Shown here piece after piece: positions 35,201-44,789 of a stretch of DNA of 64,000 nucleotides. Origin of the DNA: Ornithodoros turicata (lineage: Eukaryota; Arthropoda; Arachnida; Ixodida; Argasidae); NCBI RefSeq assembly GCF_037126465.1, contig NC_088202.1, positions 89,012,160-89,076,159 of the forward strand, given 5' to 3'. The stretch's first letter is position 1, and every line of letters begins with the position of its first letter. The notes under the pieces were generated by a model that worked only from the letters and a program-made list of their open reading frames with translations, ran no database searches and was not told the DNA's origin. A program made the position numbers and the translations under genes.

Positions 35201-36164
35201 TTATGACGTTATTGCGATTTGTTGGCCTGATACTGCATGGTAAAAAACGGGAAATGCATGTGTCAATGCATGTGTCAAATGCATATGTCAATGGGACGGA
35301 CAATCAGATCAGGCTCCTTTTCTCAGTTTGGGATTTTTCGACTCATCCCCTTATTGCATACAGAGGTTCAATTGCATAATCACAATGAGCAGCCGTAGGT
35401 GAGATGAATTGCAGAGGAGAAAGAGTTGGTATTGAAATACTTCACCTGGACCTTATCCTCCTTCCTGATTACCTGATCGGTGACAAAGGCGGTTGGGAAA
35501 ACTAGCTTGGGAATTTTCCTTTTGTATACCAGGCGCAATTCGTAGCCGGTGGCTTGTGACAATGCTTGAATTTTTAACTCAAGTAACCCGGCCAACCCGG
35601 TATATCCAGCCAAAATGCAACGTAATACCATTACTCATTAGTCCCCACTTCTAAAACATATACATTGAAAACACCATGAGAGATCTCCGCAGTTAGGCTT
35701 GAAGTTGATGTGCAAGGTGGCTCATAAGCTAAACGTCAGGGGAATTGCTTAAAATACAGTAACGTCTGAGCTGGTTGGCATACTTCCATGTTGAACGACA
35801 ACAAGTAGACGGGATGGACGGCAACTGTGTTAGTTCATCGCCCATTCCGTCTGCTTGTTGTCGCTTCAACATGGAACTGATTAAAATGTTGGTGTTAAGT
35901 CTCTTTTCTTGTTAGTTCATGCAGTAGCCAACATTGCCTTTATTTTTCCTCTGCAGGCAAATACAAGACGGTCCCTCTACAGAGAGGCCATCACCGCCGC
36001 ACAAAACGAAACCAACAAGGAAGCCAAAGCCGGCACGAAGGCCCGGGAAGCCTCTTGATAACACAGTAGCTTCAAATGCGTCTACATCGTTTGCGTCTAT
36101 TATTACGTTTCTTGCCAGTTTCATTATCTCTGTCCGAGAAATATCCAGCTCATATAGCCTATAA
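27633..36164 (+). CDS. EST-C: secreted type-B carboxylesterase / cholinesterase-like protein with C-terminal tail exon (3 exons)
   Basis: Exons 27633-29209, 34942-35091 and 35957-36164 join to 1935 bases, 644 residues. Two ATGs stand in tandem at 27630 and 27633. I chose the second because it has A at -3 and G at +4 and gives the same 526-residue numbering as EST-A and EST-B. The catalytic residues are Ser223 (G-Q-S-A-G-A), Glu350 (T-L-N-E) and His465 (T-H-A-D-D), with oxyanion loop H-G-G at 140-142. The signal peptide is Cys-rich (residues 1-24). The cysteine pattern matches the paralogues, and the choline-site Trp is absent. Intron 1 is 5.7 kb and contains a LINE with a nested palindrome. 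Confidence 0.9.
30135..30238. repeat. 104-bp foldback hairpin in EST-C intron 1
   Basis: CATCCATAAT at 30135 is mirrored by ATTATGGATG ending 30238. The inner arms GACTGAGGTACACACAAACG and their exact complement are 20 bp long and enclose about 20 nt. It is probably a palindromic MITE relic; CGAGCTGGTGATGAC just upstream also occurs at about 25555. Confidence 0.6.
30285..30430. repeat. Dispersed repeat, copy 1
   Basis: The segment shares blocks in the same order with 33755-33885: TCGGATATTAAC, GACGAAAAGCT, AAAATAAACTCTG and GAACCCTAC. The two copies are in direct orientation in EST-C intron 1 and bracket the LINE. The repeat class is unknown. Confidence 0.5.
31027..32935 (+). pseudogene. LINE (I/R1-like) relic: RT C-terminal part, RNase H and 3' tail
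   Basis: The 31027-31476 frame shows R-F-L-G-V-T-L-S-W-N-L-S-W-K-R-H-I and a thumb region ending R-A-L-L-A-R-S-L-R-V-C-L-G-V-P, typical of the RT C-terminus of non-LTR elements. After frameshifts, 31969-32724 encodes RNase H (Y-T-D-S-K-A, W-V-P-G-H-C-G-I, H-E-A-D-A-A) and the downstream C-x2-C...H...C motif. A (GTT)n tail ends near 32935. A 191-bp palindrome interrupts RNase H. Endonuclease and most of RT are missing: a 5'-truncated dead copy in EST-C intron 1. Confidence 0.75.
31805..31995. mobile_element. 191-bp palindromic insertion inside the LINE RNase H
   Basis: GTGAGACTGAAGGAGATGCA at 31805 is mirrored at 31976-31995. The arms run 39 bp with one mismatch, and an inner inverted pair (CCTGTAGCCCGCGGCGCG versus its complement) follows. 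LINE coding sense stops at A-E-L-Y-A-I-V before it and resumes after it, so it is a later insertion. The target duplication is not clear. Confidence 0.6.
33120..33238 (+). repeat. Second LINE 3' tail
   Basis: TGTGGAGTGGGGTATAGGGT, a short 3' UTR-like stretch, and a (GTT)n tail at about 33212-33227 resemble the ends of the LINEs at 17.6, 32.9 and 41.6 kb. No coding part remains. Confidence 0.4.
33626..33671. repeat. Perfect 21-bp hairpin with 4-nt loop
   Basis: GGTTTACTTTTTACCACGGGG (33626-33646), loop GTCG, then the exact complement to 33671. A perfect arm this long with so short a loop would form a very stable stem in RNA or cruciform in DNA. It is in EST-C intron 1, so it would be transcribed with the gene. 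It is probably a transposon palindrome. Confidence 0.75.
33755..33885. repeat. Dispersed repeat, copy 2
   Basis: This is the direct-orientation partner of 30285-30430, with the same ordered blocks and about the same length. Confidence 0.5.
34942..35091 (+). CDS. EST-C exon 2
   Basis: Acceptor GCGCTTTCAG; 150 bases; donor GTAAGT. It encodes W-P-E-Y, L-V-Y-L-Q-P-T-N-Y-S-K-G and R-C-T-L-W-K-K-Y-L-L-R with the conserved Cys. Intron retention gives GAG TAA, an immediate stop. Confidence 0.9.
35784..35876. repeat. 93-bp foldback hairpin in EST-C intron 2
   Basis: TTCCATGTTGAACGACAACA at the left is mirrored by the right end (ending TTCAACATGGAA at 35876) over about 35 bp, with one single-base indel and two mismatches. 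It is likely a small MITE. Confidence 0.6.
35957..36164 (+). CDS. EST-C exon 3 (Pro/Lys-rich stalk and hydrophobic tail)
   Basis: Acceptor TTTCCTCTGCAG; 208 bases ending in TAA, 15 longer than in EST-A and EST-B. The stalk is Pro/Lys/Arg-rich (P-S-P-P-H-K-T-K-P-T-R-K-P-K-P). The hydrophobic core (F-A-S-I-I-T-F-L-A-S-F-I-I-S-V) is shorter and is followed by R-E-I-S-S-S-Y-S-L, so it is a weaker GPI candidate than the other two. An ATTAAA at about 36433 may be the poly(A) signal. Confidence 0.8.
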
Positions 36165-38630
36165 AAGCACAGCATATGTACAATGTCAGAGTCCACATCC
36201 CCTACTTCCTCTGGCCGTCAACGATAAAATCTCAAGGGCATCGTTACCCGGCTTGTTTTGCAAAGTCCGGACTTGACCTTGCTGGTGCACGTGTAGTTAC
36301 TATTTAATTGCAGGGTGCCAAACATAGAAAGGCACACCAATTTCGCTGTCATGAGGGGACCTGAAATATGCTGACAAATGTTCATGGAGTGGGATTTCTG
36401 CTATGAATCTGCAGCGCTTAACTCTTGAAAGTCTATTAAACTGAAACAGATCACAAGACAGCAGTTGACATCGCATCACACCGCCACGTAATATTTTTCT
36501 TGCTGTATAGTGCTGCTTCGTTGATGTTGATGTTGACGAAGAAAAATAATCGAGATGTTATGCTTTTCTCTATAGTTATGATCCAGAATACATTGAGTGT
36601 CTTGCCTGAACGCTGAGCACGAATCACAATGGACCATTTCCTAGTAAGCGTATGCGCATGCGTAGCCCCTACAGGCGACATCCATGTTAGTTGGGAAGAA
36701 GTCAGCGACTGCGAAGTTATGTGGGGATTTGTGGCTGAGTCTTGACGACGCTTTGTACTCGTAATGACCAAGATGCTCTTTTACTCTTTCCGCATTCTTC
36801 TTGCAATCTTCTCTTGCTACCTTGCCACGCGACGTGCCAGTGTGTATGAGCGTCGCCGGTTATTGGGGGCAAAATACAACATGCGACATTTCGTCGCTAG
36901 TGGCGACGCAAATATGGAAATGGTCCATTCCATGAAATAATTGAATCTGAGATTCTTCTTACTGAGCTTCATATTAGCTGCCACTGCATATATAAATTTC
37001 GCGTGAACAAAAAGAAATGAACATGAAATGAACACAAGTGTCCTTAGCAAGGAATATTTGCTGTGTATTAGCGAGCACACGGATGTATTTGTGCTCTTAC
37101 GACTCTACCCACGAGCACATGTGTGAGTACAGACTGCGAGAAGACGTTCCGAAAGTCTCAGCTCATCAACACAACGTAGAAAGTGCGTCCGGATGCATGC
37201 AGCGCAGCATCCGCAACAGCTAATATCTCGTGCACCACGGCATTTCTGCTGCTCCGTTAGTTTGCGGACGGTGTCGAACAAAGCCTGTCTAGCAGGACCG
37301 CAGACGCCGCTGCGCCAAAATAAGACGTGCCTTTGCAATACAGTTAAAACTTACGGCAAATTCCTACTAATGCATTTCCAGCGGCAACATTTCTTTTATT
37401 TTTTGCTCCTGGGCAGAGAATGCGTGTCTCAGTGGACGATCAGGAGCGGATTCGCATGCTGTGCTGGTCCGTTGAGATCGACTCATTCCAGGGAGCGCGC
37501 TTTCTTGCTAATCTCGGATTCGGACTTGCAAAGGCAAGAGCGAGCGTTGAGCCGACTCGTTGCGACATGAATTTGCCGGATGCGTACAACGACTTCTCCT
37601 AGCTCGTGGCTGGAGTGCGATTGCTTTTCGTTGGTGGATTCGGGTACGATCCCTCGTTGCTGGATCTTGTTGCCCTGTAGCGTATTCGGATGCTAGCTCC
37701 AAATCGACCAGTGGAATTCGTCATTAATCCTTCTTCCATTTCCCGGAGAAGGTATGCTAAGTGCGCTCTAACGTGATCTACATGCCACACGAGACATTAC
37801 GTTTAACCTTCCGGCGATCAGGCGATGGAGTTTTTCTATAACTCCAGTTGTTGCTCGCTTACAAAAGTCGAATGACTCGCGTGGACTCACGCCCATAAGG
37901 TAATGATTTACTTGTCAACATTATTCTATTGCGTGAAAAGTCTAGGTACCCATTTAATGTGTGGGCACGCTTATTCTTAAGCTCACATTTTCATTTTATT
38001 TCGCTCGCTTTCTTCTATTTCTCTACTGTATTCGTATTCCATCTATTTTGTATTGAATTCTCATATTTCTATTCTGGTTATAGTTTTTGCAGTCTCGGAC
38101 ATCAGGAGTGTATTCCTCGCACATGGTTTGAACGTAAAAGCGCATGTTTCTTCTAATGTTAGGAAACAGCTTCACGCACGACCTACTCAGCAAATCTTTA
38201 TACTGGAAAGAACTATTCCTCAACATGTTAGAAGCGCTGCCAAAACGTGCTATCGCGAAGCGGACGAGCCCATTGACGCCTGCAGTAGCATTTCTAAAAA
38301 TAGAAATTAAGAAAGCTACAATGTACTTTGTTACGAGTTGTGCATATTACAGTGAAATTCCGTGTCACATCACATGGCAAAACAATGGTCTGTCAAGCAT
38401 TTTGAAGAAGAGTAGAGTTTCACTGCAGCGCGACAAGCGAGAGAGAATCATCATGATACAAGATATGGTTTTAAACAAGAGCACTTTAAGGAAGTAGTTG
38501 CGTGGTACACATTTTCTTATTTTCTGTAGGGCAACGTAAGGTTTCGGTTGTCGCTGTGAGGCTCATCATCATATTCTCACCAAATTACCGCGAGCAATGG
38601 GGTGGAGTAACCCTTGCGGCTGTAAAAACC
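36165..38630. other. EST-C 3' flank; no gene recognised
   Basis: There is one open frame worth noting: 37420-37602 (+), 60 codons after a CCTGGGCAG acceptor-like site, with no recognised domain. Otherwise nothing is supported. Confidence 0.35.
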
Positions 38631-38780
38631 CCAACATCATCATCATCATCATCAAAATAAAGTTGTTTGTTCCTTTTTAGTCCTCTACACTAGTAATGCT
38701 TCTTGCTGTGTGGTCTGGCTCATTGTTCATGTACTGCGCAGCAAAACTGGTGTGCAGCCAAAGAGGCTGCCTTCTCTAAC

Positions 38781-38840
<60 letters not shown>
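38560..38840. repeat. (ATC)n and (TTA)n microsatellites, the first at a LINE-like 3' tail
   Basis: An (ATC)n run at about 38637-38656 follows a short sequence resembling the 3' end of a retroposon (CGCGAGCAATGGGGTGGAG). A pure (TTA)n array fills about 38781-38840. Long poly-Asn or poly-Leu frames here are artefacts. Confidence 0.7.
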
Positions 38841-39162
38841 GTGCTAGCGCAATCTTCAATACATTTGCCGTACCTTCGGGCGTGTCTTCCCACAAGATTT
38901 TTTATCTGCGGCACGCTCCAGGTCACACACGCCTCACCACACCTAACATGAGACTGTCGATACTAGAACGACAATTCTGACAGTTTGCGGTATTGCATGA
39001 CACACTTCTCTGCAATGTGGAAATTCATCGCTCTGGGCCTGTGCCACCCAGTCAAGAGGGCAGAAAGACAAGATTACCTAAAATAATAATAATAAAGAAC
39101 AAGAATAGGATTATTAGTCTCTATTCCGAGCTAGAATGCCCGTGGGAGGGATTCCCACAAAT

Positions 39163-39180
39163 TGGCGCCCAGCGTGGGAC
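39163..39180 (+). other. Orphan LTR-retrotransposon primer binding site (tRNA-Lys type)
   Basis: TGGCGCCCAGCGTGGGAC matches the complement of a tRNA-Lys 3' end, as used by many LTR elements, with one difference from the common TGGCGCCCAACGTGGGAC. It is preceded three bases earlier by ...CCCACA, a possible LTR end, and AATAAA lies about 75 bases upstream, consistent with an LTR between about 38.95 and 39.16 kb. No gag or pol follows, so this would be the 5' remnant of a deleted element. Confidence 0.5.
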
Positions 39181-41029
39181 TCGATTAGGTGTGCCACCGA
39201 ACCGTGATGGCCCTTACAGGTCAGTTCTATTTCTGCCGACATTGCACATCAACGATTGTTTACTTTTACTGCCTGCGTTCGTCCGGATTCTGTTGTTGCT
39301 CCAGGGCTTGTTTACCTTTTTTCCCCTTGCTTGGGTGATACGCAAATGTCTTATGCTCCCGCGTTGGAGCGGTAGTACGAGTAGTTCAGACTCATGTTTT
39401 CTTTTTCTTTTTTATGTCGGGAAAGGGGTGCCGGAAGCATTGGTTTATCAAATTGGCTTTAAAGGGTGCCGGAAGTTGCTGTACACGTACCTGCAACCGT
39501 TTCGGGGATATACGTATGCGGATGGGGTTGACTACATACGGCAGGAGGTTTTTCGGTGTACTTGAGCGCACAGAAACGTTCCAGTTTTTCACCCAAGGAC
39601 GCAGCGATAAGAAATGTGCCTTCTCGGTGCGTAACACCTGTATTACGTGCGACCGACCAGACCGCCGGTGTACAACATGCGTTCATGCGTTGATTCCTCA
39701 ACGGAGAGTGAAATGACGAACTGGCACAAAGGGTACTTCTGTGTACTTGCTGAGTCAGGTACTTGATTTTGTGCTTCACGTTTGGTCAACAACTCGCCAA
39801 GCATTTCATGTTCCCTCCCGCCAGTGTGCCACGAGCGGTTGGCCTGGCAACATGTGGGCGATGGTTTGACGGTGAACAGTCTGGCCCACGTTGGAGATGA
39901 CTACAGTTGCTTATGGACAACCGGGCCTGCTTCTGACATCGATACGTAATATAATACGTTTCCGGGAATTTTGAATGGCCGAAAAGAAAATCCCTGTTTC
40001 TTTCACGTTTCCATATTTTCTTTTCAAAAAAGTGATTTTTTTTTTAAAAAGGAAAAGTAAGCGTGCCTCGCCCATACTTATTCCTATGAGAAGTGCAGCA
40101 TTTCATGAAGTTCAGGGCGACAGACAGGAAACCAGCAACGAAGCAAATGTTCATTGCTGGTTTTGAGTGTGTGCTGTCCTTCCGCGTCTCCTCACAGTCA
40201 ATGAAATATGCCCTTCTCGGCTGTACGCCAGCCAGCTTGCATTCACCTACATTCTTGCACTTTGTTCACAATTTATTCCGTAACACTGCACATTTTTAAA
40301 AAGAAAAGCTTAGTTCTCGCACAGTTTCTTGAAACGCTGTCTGACTGTGAGTTGTTCTCACGTAGCGAGGAAACGTTTCCCTGTATATCACTCGATGCTT
40401 TTTCCCAAATCGGGGTCGTGGAGCACGTATAGCCTAACCTTCGCTCGCTTTCCCCCGAGACCACTTTGCGTAACACGGTAAGGACATTTACAAAGCGAGC
40501 TGAGTTTCGTAGCATGACGCATATGCCTGCCAGGACAACGGAGTAAAACGTGCCACACTGTACAGTGCTTGCAGATTGCTCGTCTTCTGCCTGGAGTCGA
40601 TTATTCGCGCATGGTGCTACATGTGTCCAAGTGTCCATAGGCCCCGCGCACGAACCGCTTTGCAAAAGTCCACTACAATCGAAGTGCAATCCGAAATTGA
40701 TCTTTCTCTGCTTCACCTTGAGGTCATTGTTGGCTTTTGAAGACGATGGTCTGCTAGTAAGCATCTAGCGTCCGTCAAATATGGTTTGCTTTACAGGTGA
40801 TTCGCACCATGGCGTATACACATAACGCAGCCATTAACTTGGCTTTGGCTCAAAGACGCTCGTCTTTATTCACCGAAGCTGAATCGCAGAACTTGCGATC
40901 GTAGCCCTCGTGCGTGGTTGCTCAACGCGACACACACACACACACACGTGTAAATGGCATGATGATGTGGTGGGTCATTCTCCGCCGTTATGGCGATACA
41001 CTGCCTCATTGCGCTTGTGGAACGAATGA
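39181..41029. other. No gene recognised
   Basis: Only short frames without domains are present. A (CA)n stretch lies at about 40930-40946. The first part may be the leader of the deleted LTR element. Confidence 0.35.
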
Positions 41030-41345
41030 GAAAGTGATGATGATGGAAAGGTGTCCTGTTAGAGTCCGTCCATTAGTCCAGTACTGGAGAGGAACTCAGC
41101 CACAGCTCGTAGGCCTTGCATCAGATGTAAGGGGTCCGACCATGGCCCGAGAATTTTGGCTAAGTCGAACTGGCGTTGGTCGACGCGTTGGAGAGAAGTT
41201 TCCATGAGGGCGGCTCGCGATCGTACTGTCCGCAGTTCAGGAGGACGTGATGGAGGTCACCGCGCACACCACACGTGGAACAGAGTATGGACGCGTGACA
41301 CGCGACAACGCGACAATAGAGGGTATTAGTATACTGTTTTTGCAT
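41030..41345 (-). pseudogene. LINE 3' fragment (C-terminal Cys/His motif)
   Basis: Minus-strand sense shows C-S-T-C-G-V-R-G-D-L-H-H-V-L-L-N-C-G, the C-x2-C...H...C motif. After a frameshift it gives L-G-P-W-S-D-P-L-H-L-M-Q-G-L-R-A-V, then a stop. The layout matches the end of the other LINEs here but the sequence differs clearly, so it is a separate family member. Confidence 0.65.
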
Positions 41346-41629
41346 CTCCGATGGGATACCCGCTACGGCGTGGTCTCATGGCGCACGCGATGGGTAAATG
41401 AAGAACGTGTTCTCGTGATAGAAATGGTAGGTGATATTCTCACTTTAAGTCCAGTTATTAAAAGGTTATAATGGTTTATTGATTTGGTGGTTTATTCATA
41501 TAATGGTTTATTTATTAAAGGTTATAAGGTTGTATCATGGCACATGCATCTGTTACTAAGTGCACATATTGCTACCGCGTGCATGTATTGCGCGCCCTTA
41601 GCGACAACAACAACTTTATTTTTGACCTT

Positions 41630-42575
41630 GGAGAGTGGGGAGTTTCATCGCCACAGGCGATACTCTACCCCATTCCTGGTGGGAATGTGGGGAATAAAAT
41701 AACGAGCCCCTTCACAATAACGATCGAAGTCTGAGTCCGATGGTGTCCAGAAATGTCAGAAGAGCTTTGAGCGCAGAGCGTTGCTGGGCTGGATTGGGCC
41801 AGGGACCAAGCAATTTCGATAGGGAGGAGGGGCGAGAGTCCAGCTGACGAAGAGACTCGGAGAGTGTGGTTCGGGAAGGTTGGTAGTGAGGGCAATGAAG
41901 AAGAATATGCTCCAGATCCTCAAGCAGACCACAGTGGCAGCAGGTGGGGGAGTCAACTTGTCTCAAGCGGTAACACCACTGAGCTGTAAAGGCCACATCG
42001 AGGCGCATTCGGTAGATTAATGCAGCATCTTGACGAGAGGTGTTTCGTGGCATGCGGAAAGCGAGCGTTGGATCAACTCTGCTCAACATAGAGGGGGGAA
42101 GAATGTCGGTTGTCCGTTGGCGGGAAGCCAGGGGTGTCACTAGGCGTCGCAGAATTGAACGGCAGTCTCCTCTCAGCAGAACAATACTTGTCCGTTTCCG
42201 ATACGAGAGTGCTGCTTCTGCGGCGCTGTCGGCCTGCTCGTTTCCTACGTCACCACAATCGGCTGGAACCCACTGGAGAACTAGCCTGTGGCCTGCTGCG
42301 TATATAGTGTGGCAATCCATTAACACATCTGTGACTACGGGTGCGGATGGGCCTCGTATGCCGGAATTTTCAATTGCTTGAAGTGCAGATTTGGAGTCTG
42401 TAAAGACTGCCCATTTCCGGGGTGTAAAATCAGCGATGTGTTGTAGAAAGAAAAGGATGGCATAGAGTCCCGCAGCTGTGGAGGAGGTTGGATGTGAAAG
42501 GCGTCTTCCGTGCACTGCGCCTTCGGATGGTATGACGAATGCTGAGGCTTCATAACTAAGGACACTATACCGCCG
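41630..42575 (-). pseudogene. LINE (I/R1-like) 3' part with largely open RNase H frame
   Basis: A 267-codon frame (42515-41712) encodes RNase H (F-T-D-S-K-S-A-L-Q-A-I, W-V-P-A-D-C-G-D, N-E-Q-A-D-S-A), then C-C-H-C-G...H-I-L-L-H-C-P-H. H-C of the usual G-H-C-G motif reads D-C. A 3' UTR and a (GTT)n tail (41615-41600 region) follow. It is truncated near 42.58 kb, upstream of RNase H. It is the best preserved LINE end in the window and guided recognition of the 17.1, 31.0 and 55.5 kb copies. Confidence 0.75.
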
Positions 42576-42609
42576 GAAGCCCCCTGGTCTCTACCGGTAC
42601 CGCCCACTT

Positions 42610-42765
42610 TTGTACGCCTCCCAAACCTTCTGGAAAGAAGAGATCAGGTCCCCCCCTCAAGTTCTCCGAGCCCATTTTCATGCTCTGGTAGACGAGAAGC
42701 TTTCTGCGTTTACGGCAGCATATACCGATGGCGTCCTTAGCGAGTCGGTAACGTTGGGGCCCAAT
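42610..42765 (+). pseudogene. Short LINE RNase H start fragment on the opposite strand
   Basis: The + frame contains H-A-L-V-D-E-K-L-S-A-F-T-A-A-Y-T-D-G-V, matching the run-in to the first catalytic Asp of LINE RNase H (Y-T-D-G). Coding sense is lost after about 42760. It abuts the minus-strand LINE in inverted orientation. Confidence 0.45.
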
Positions 42766-43404
42766 CTTGAACTCGCACGTAACGAAAGTTACCGTTATTT
42801 TTTTATATTTTTAAAGTTGGTACCCTCCCCACGTCACGCTGCGGAGCGTGAAAACCGTTTTGACACACTGGGCTTCTAAATAAACGTTCCGATTGGACTT
42901 CTCGCGAGAGCTCGTTGCGAATCAGGGAGGAAATGACTCATTCAACGCTTGCTACTAAATGTCGACAAGGTGAAGATTTGGGTCTACCGTATCTTATTTA
43001 AGGTGGTCTCTCTTCTTAAGAAAGTGTATGGGGAATTTTTGTTCGCAGGGTCCCCGTAAACCTCACGAAATTTCTGGACGAAACAAGTACAGGCGTGTTC
43101 TCCTTGAGTTTATCTAGTGAATGTCACATTTTTGAAGGCCTGACGCGATCTACTGATTTTTAGCGAATTAAAATTTCTAAAATTTTCAATACATGAGAGT
43201 CTATGGGAGATGCAACAAAAGCGCTTCTCTCTGCCCGCCCGCCTGTGATGTTTGGGCCAAAATTATGTCATTCCCTATAGTAACAGTCTGGGAATTGATT
43301 GCAATCAACAAATTCGACAAGCTTGCTGCAGTTTTCCAGATCCCTGCGAATGAAAATAATGGCTTTGTCGTTTCCTAGCATGTTCTGCACACTGGCGCCG
43401 GTTA
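42766..43404. other. No gene recognised
   Basis: A/T-rich sequence without supported features. Confidence 0.4.
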
Positions 43405-43619
43405 TACAGGGTGTTCAAAATTAAGCTTTCACGAGCGCTACGCAAACACAGCGATGATAGGAAACCGGATGATAACTTTAGGCTACTTGTGTAAGAAACA
43501 GGTGCTGCTAATTACGTAGCACCTGTTTCTTACTCAAGGAACAGAAAAAATAGCACCAGTTTTCTTTTGTTCGCCTATTTATAAAGTGCTAGTGAAAGCT
43601 TAATTTTGAACACCCTGTA
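43405..43619. mobile_element. 215-bp foldback MITE, copy 1, with TTA duplication
   Basis: TACAGGGTGTTCAAAATTAA begins the left end, and the inverted repeat is perfect for 28 bp. TTA flanks both sides (43402-43404 and 43620-43622). In the centre is a long palindrome, TAAGAAACAGGTGCT...AGCACCTGTTTCTTA. The other copy at 49796-50010 has the same length and central palindrome. There is no coding capacity. Confidence 0.85.
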
Positions 43620-43622
43620 TTA

Positions 43623-44789
43623 CCACCTTAGAGCGCGCGAGAAAAGCAAGCGAAGAAAACAATTTTGGGACGGTGCAGCCAACCCCCGTCCGGAAACGAA
43701 CGTTAACTAGATCGCATGCGCCCGCCTTAATGGGTTACAGTTGTGATCATCGTGTAGTGTATGCAACTCCTTTCTCTCTGCGACAGCTATCATCACAAGC
43801 GTTCCGTTTTCAGATATGTTTCGTATCTGACGACCGACTATAACGCGAGAGGCAAGTTTTTTTCTGAATCAGCCTGCCTTTTGAGGAACGCGGTACGGTG
43901 TGACCAGGCACAAAGATCACTGCGTGTACGAGACCTGCTAGATTTGCCCAATCACTTTCTCGGGGTGCCGGTGACGAATAGGTGTAAGCCATCTCTAATG
44001 GTGGGCGGCGAAACTTTGCACTAAAACGTTCACGGCAGCTTTCCTGCACTTCAATGACCAATAAGAATTCGTTGTAAGTATACTGTTAAATATTAAGTGA
44101 CTAACATAGACTATACATCACTGGTGCTGCATATGCTACTGTGCTCAATATTAGTAACCCATGTGTATCTAGAAATTGTAGCTTGTCCATGATTAATGTT
44201 TTCCATTCAAGCATTCACCATGCTGGAATGGCAAACTTGATGTCTCACATAGCAGCGTAGAGGCGATCATCGTGAGACAAAGCTTAGATATGGGACATAT
44301 AGACCCTTTTCACTGACCTCATTCCGTCCGCCATACTTTTGTTTTCGCACGCGCTCTCACCACAGTTAAAGCTGGTAGTGTGCACGCGCCATGCACAAAA
44401 GTATGGCTGCCACAAGCAGGGGGAAAGGCTATGCCGTCTGCGACAGTGACGTCAGATGAAAAGAGTCTATTGTGCAAGAGAGGGAGAGAGAGAACCGATC
44501 TCCGTACGCCAATAGTTAGACGATAGAATACTACACTGATATCATGGTTGCGGTCGATTCCCGGTTGAGGACGCCGTCGGTCTGTGGCGCCACGATATAA
44601 ATTTCTTATGAGTGTCCCGTCTTTTTTTTAGGGATGTTCAACACTGAGTGTTGTTTACTGAACTTCCGACCAGCGGAACCCACGCATGGACAAAATTACA
44701 GATACATTGTTCTTCGTGCAATCGCTGGTGTGAAGTTTCGTGTATTGTTTATGACACTGAACAGCAACGATGCTGCAATAACGGTAATT
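43623..44789. other. No gene; possible degraded tRNA-like SINE head
   Basis: GGTCGATTCCCGGTTGAGGA at about 44551 resembles a B-box within a decayed SINE head. A pair of similar stretches at 44330 and 44390 (CATACTTTTGT and ACAAAAGTATG) forms a small inverted repeat. Nothing else is supported. Confidence 0.3.

Noticed and set aside
38781..38840. Poly-Leu / poly-Asn open frames
   Set aside because: They are produced by a pure (TTA)n microsatellite on the two strands.
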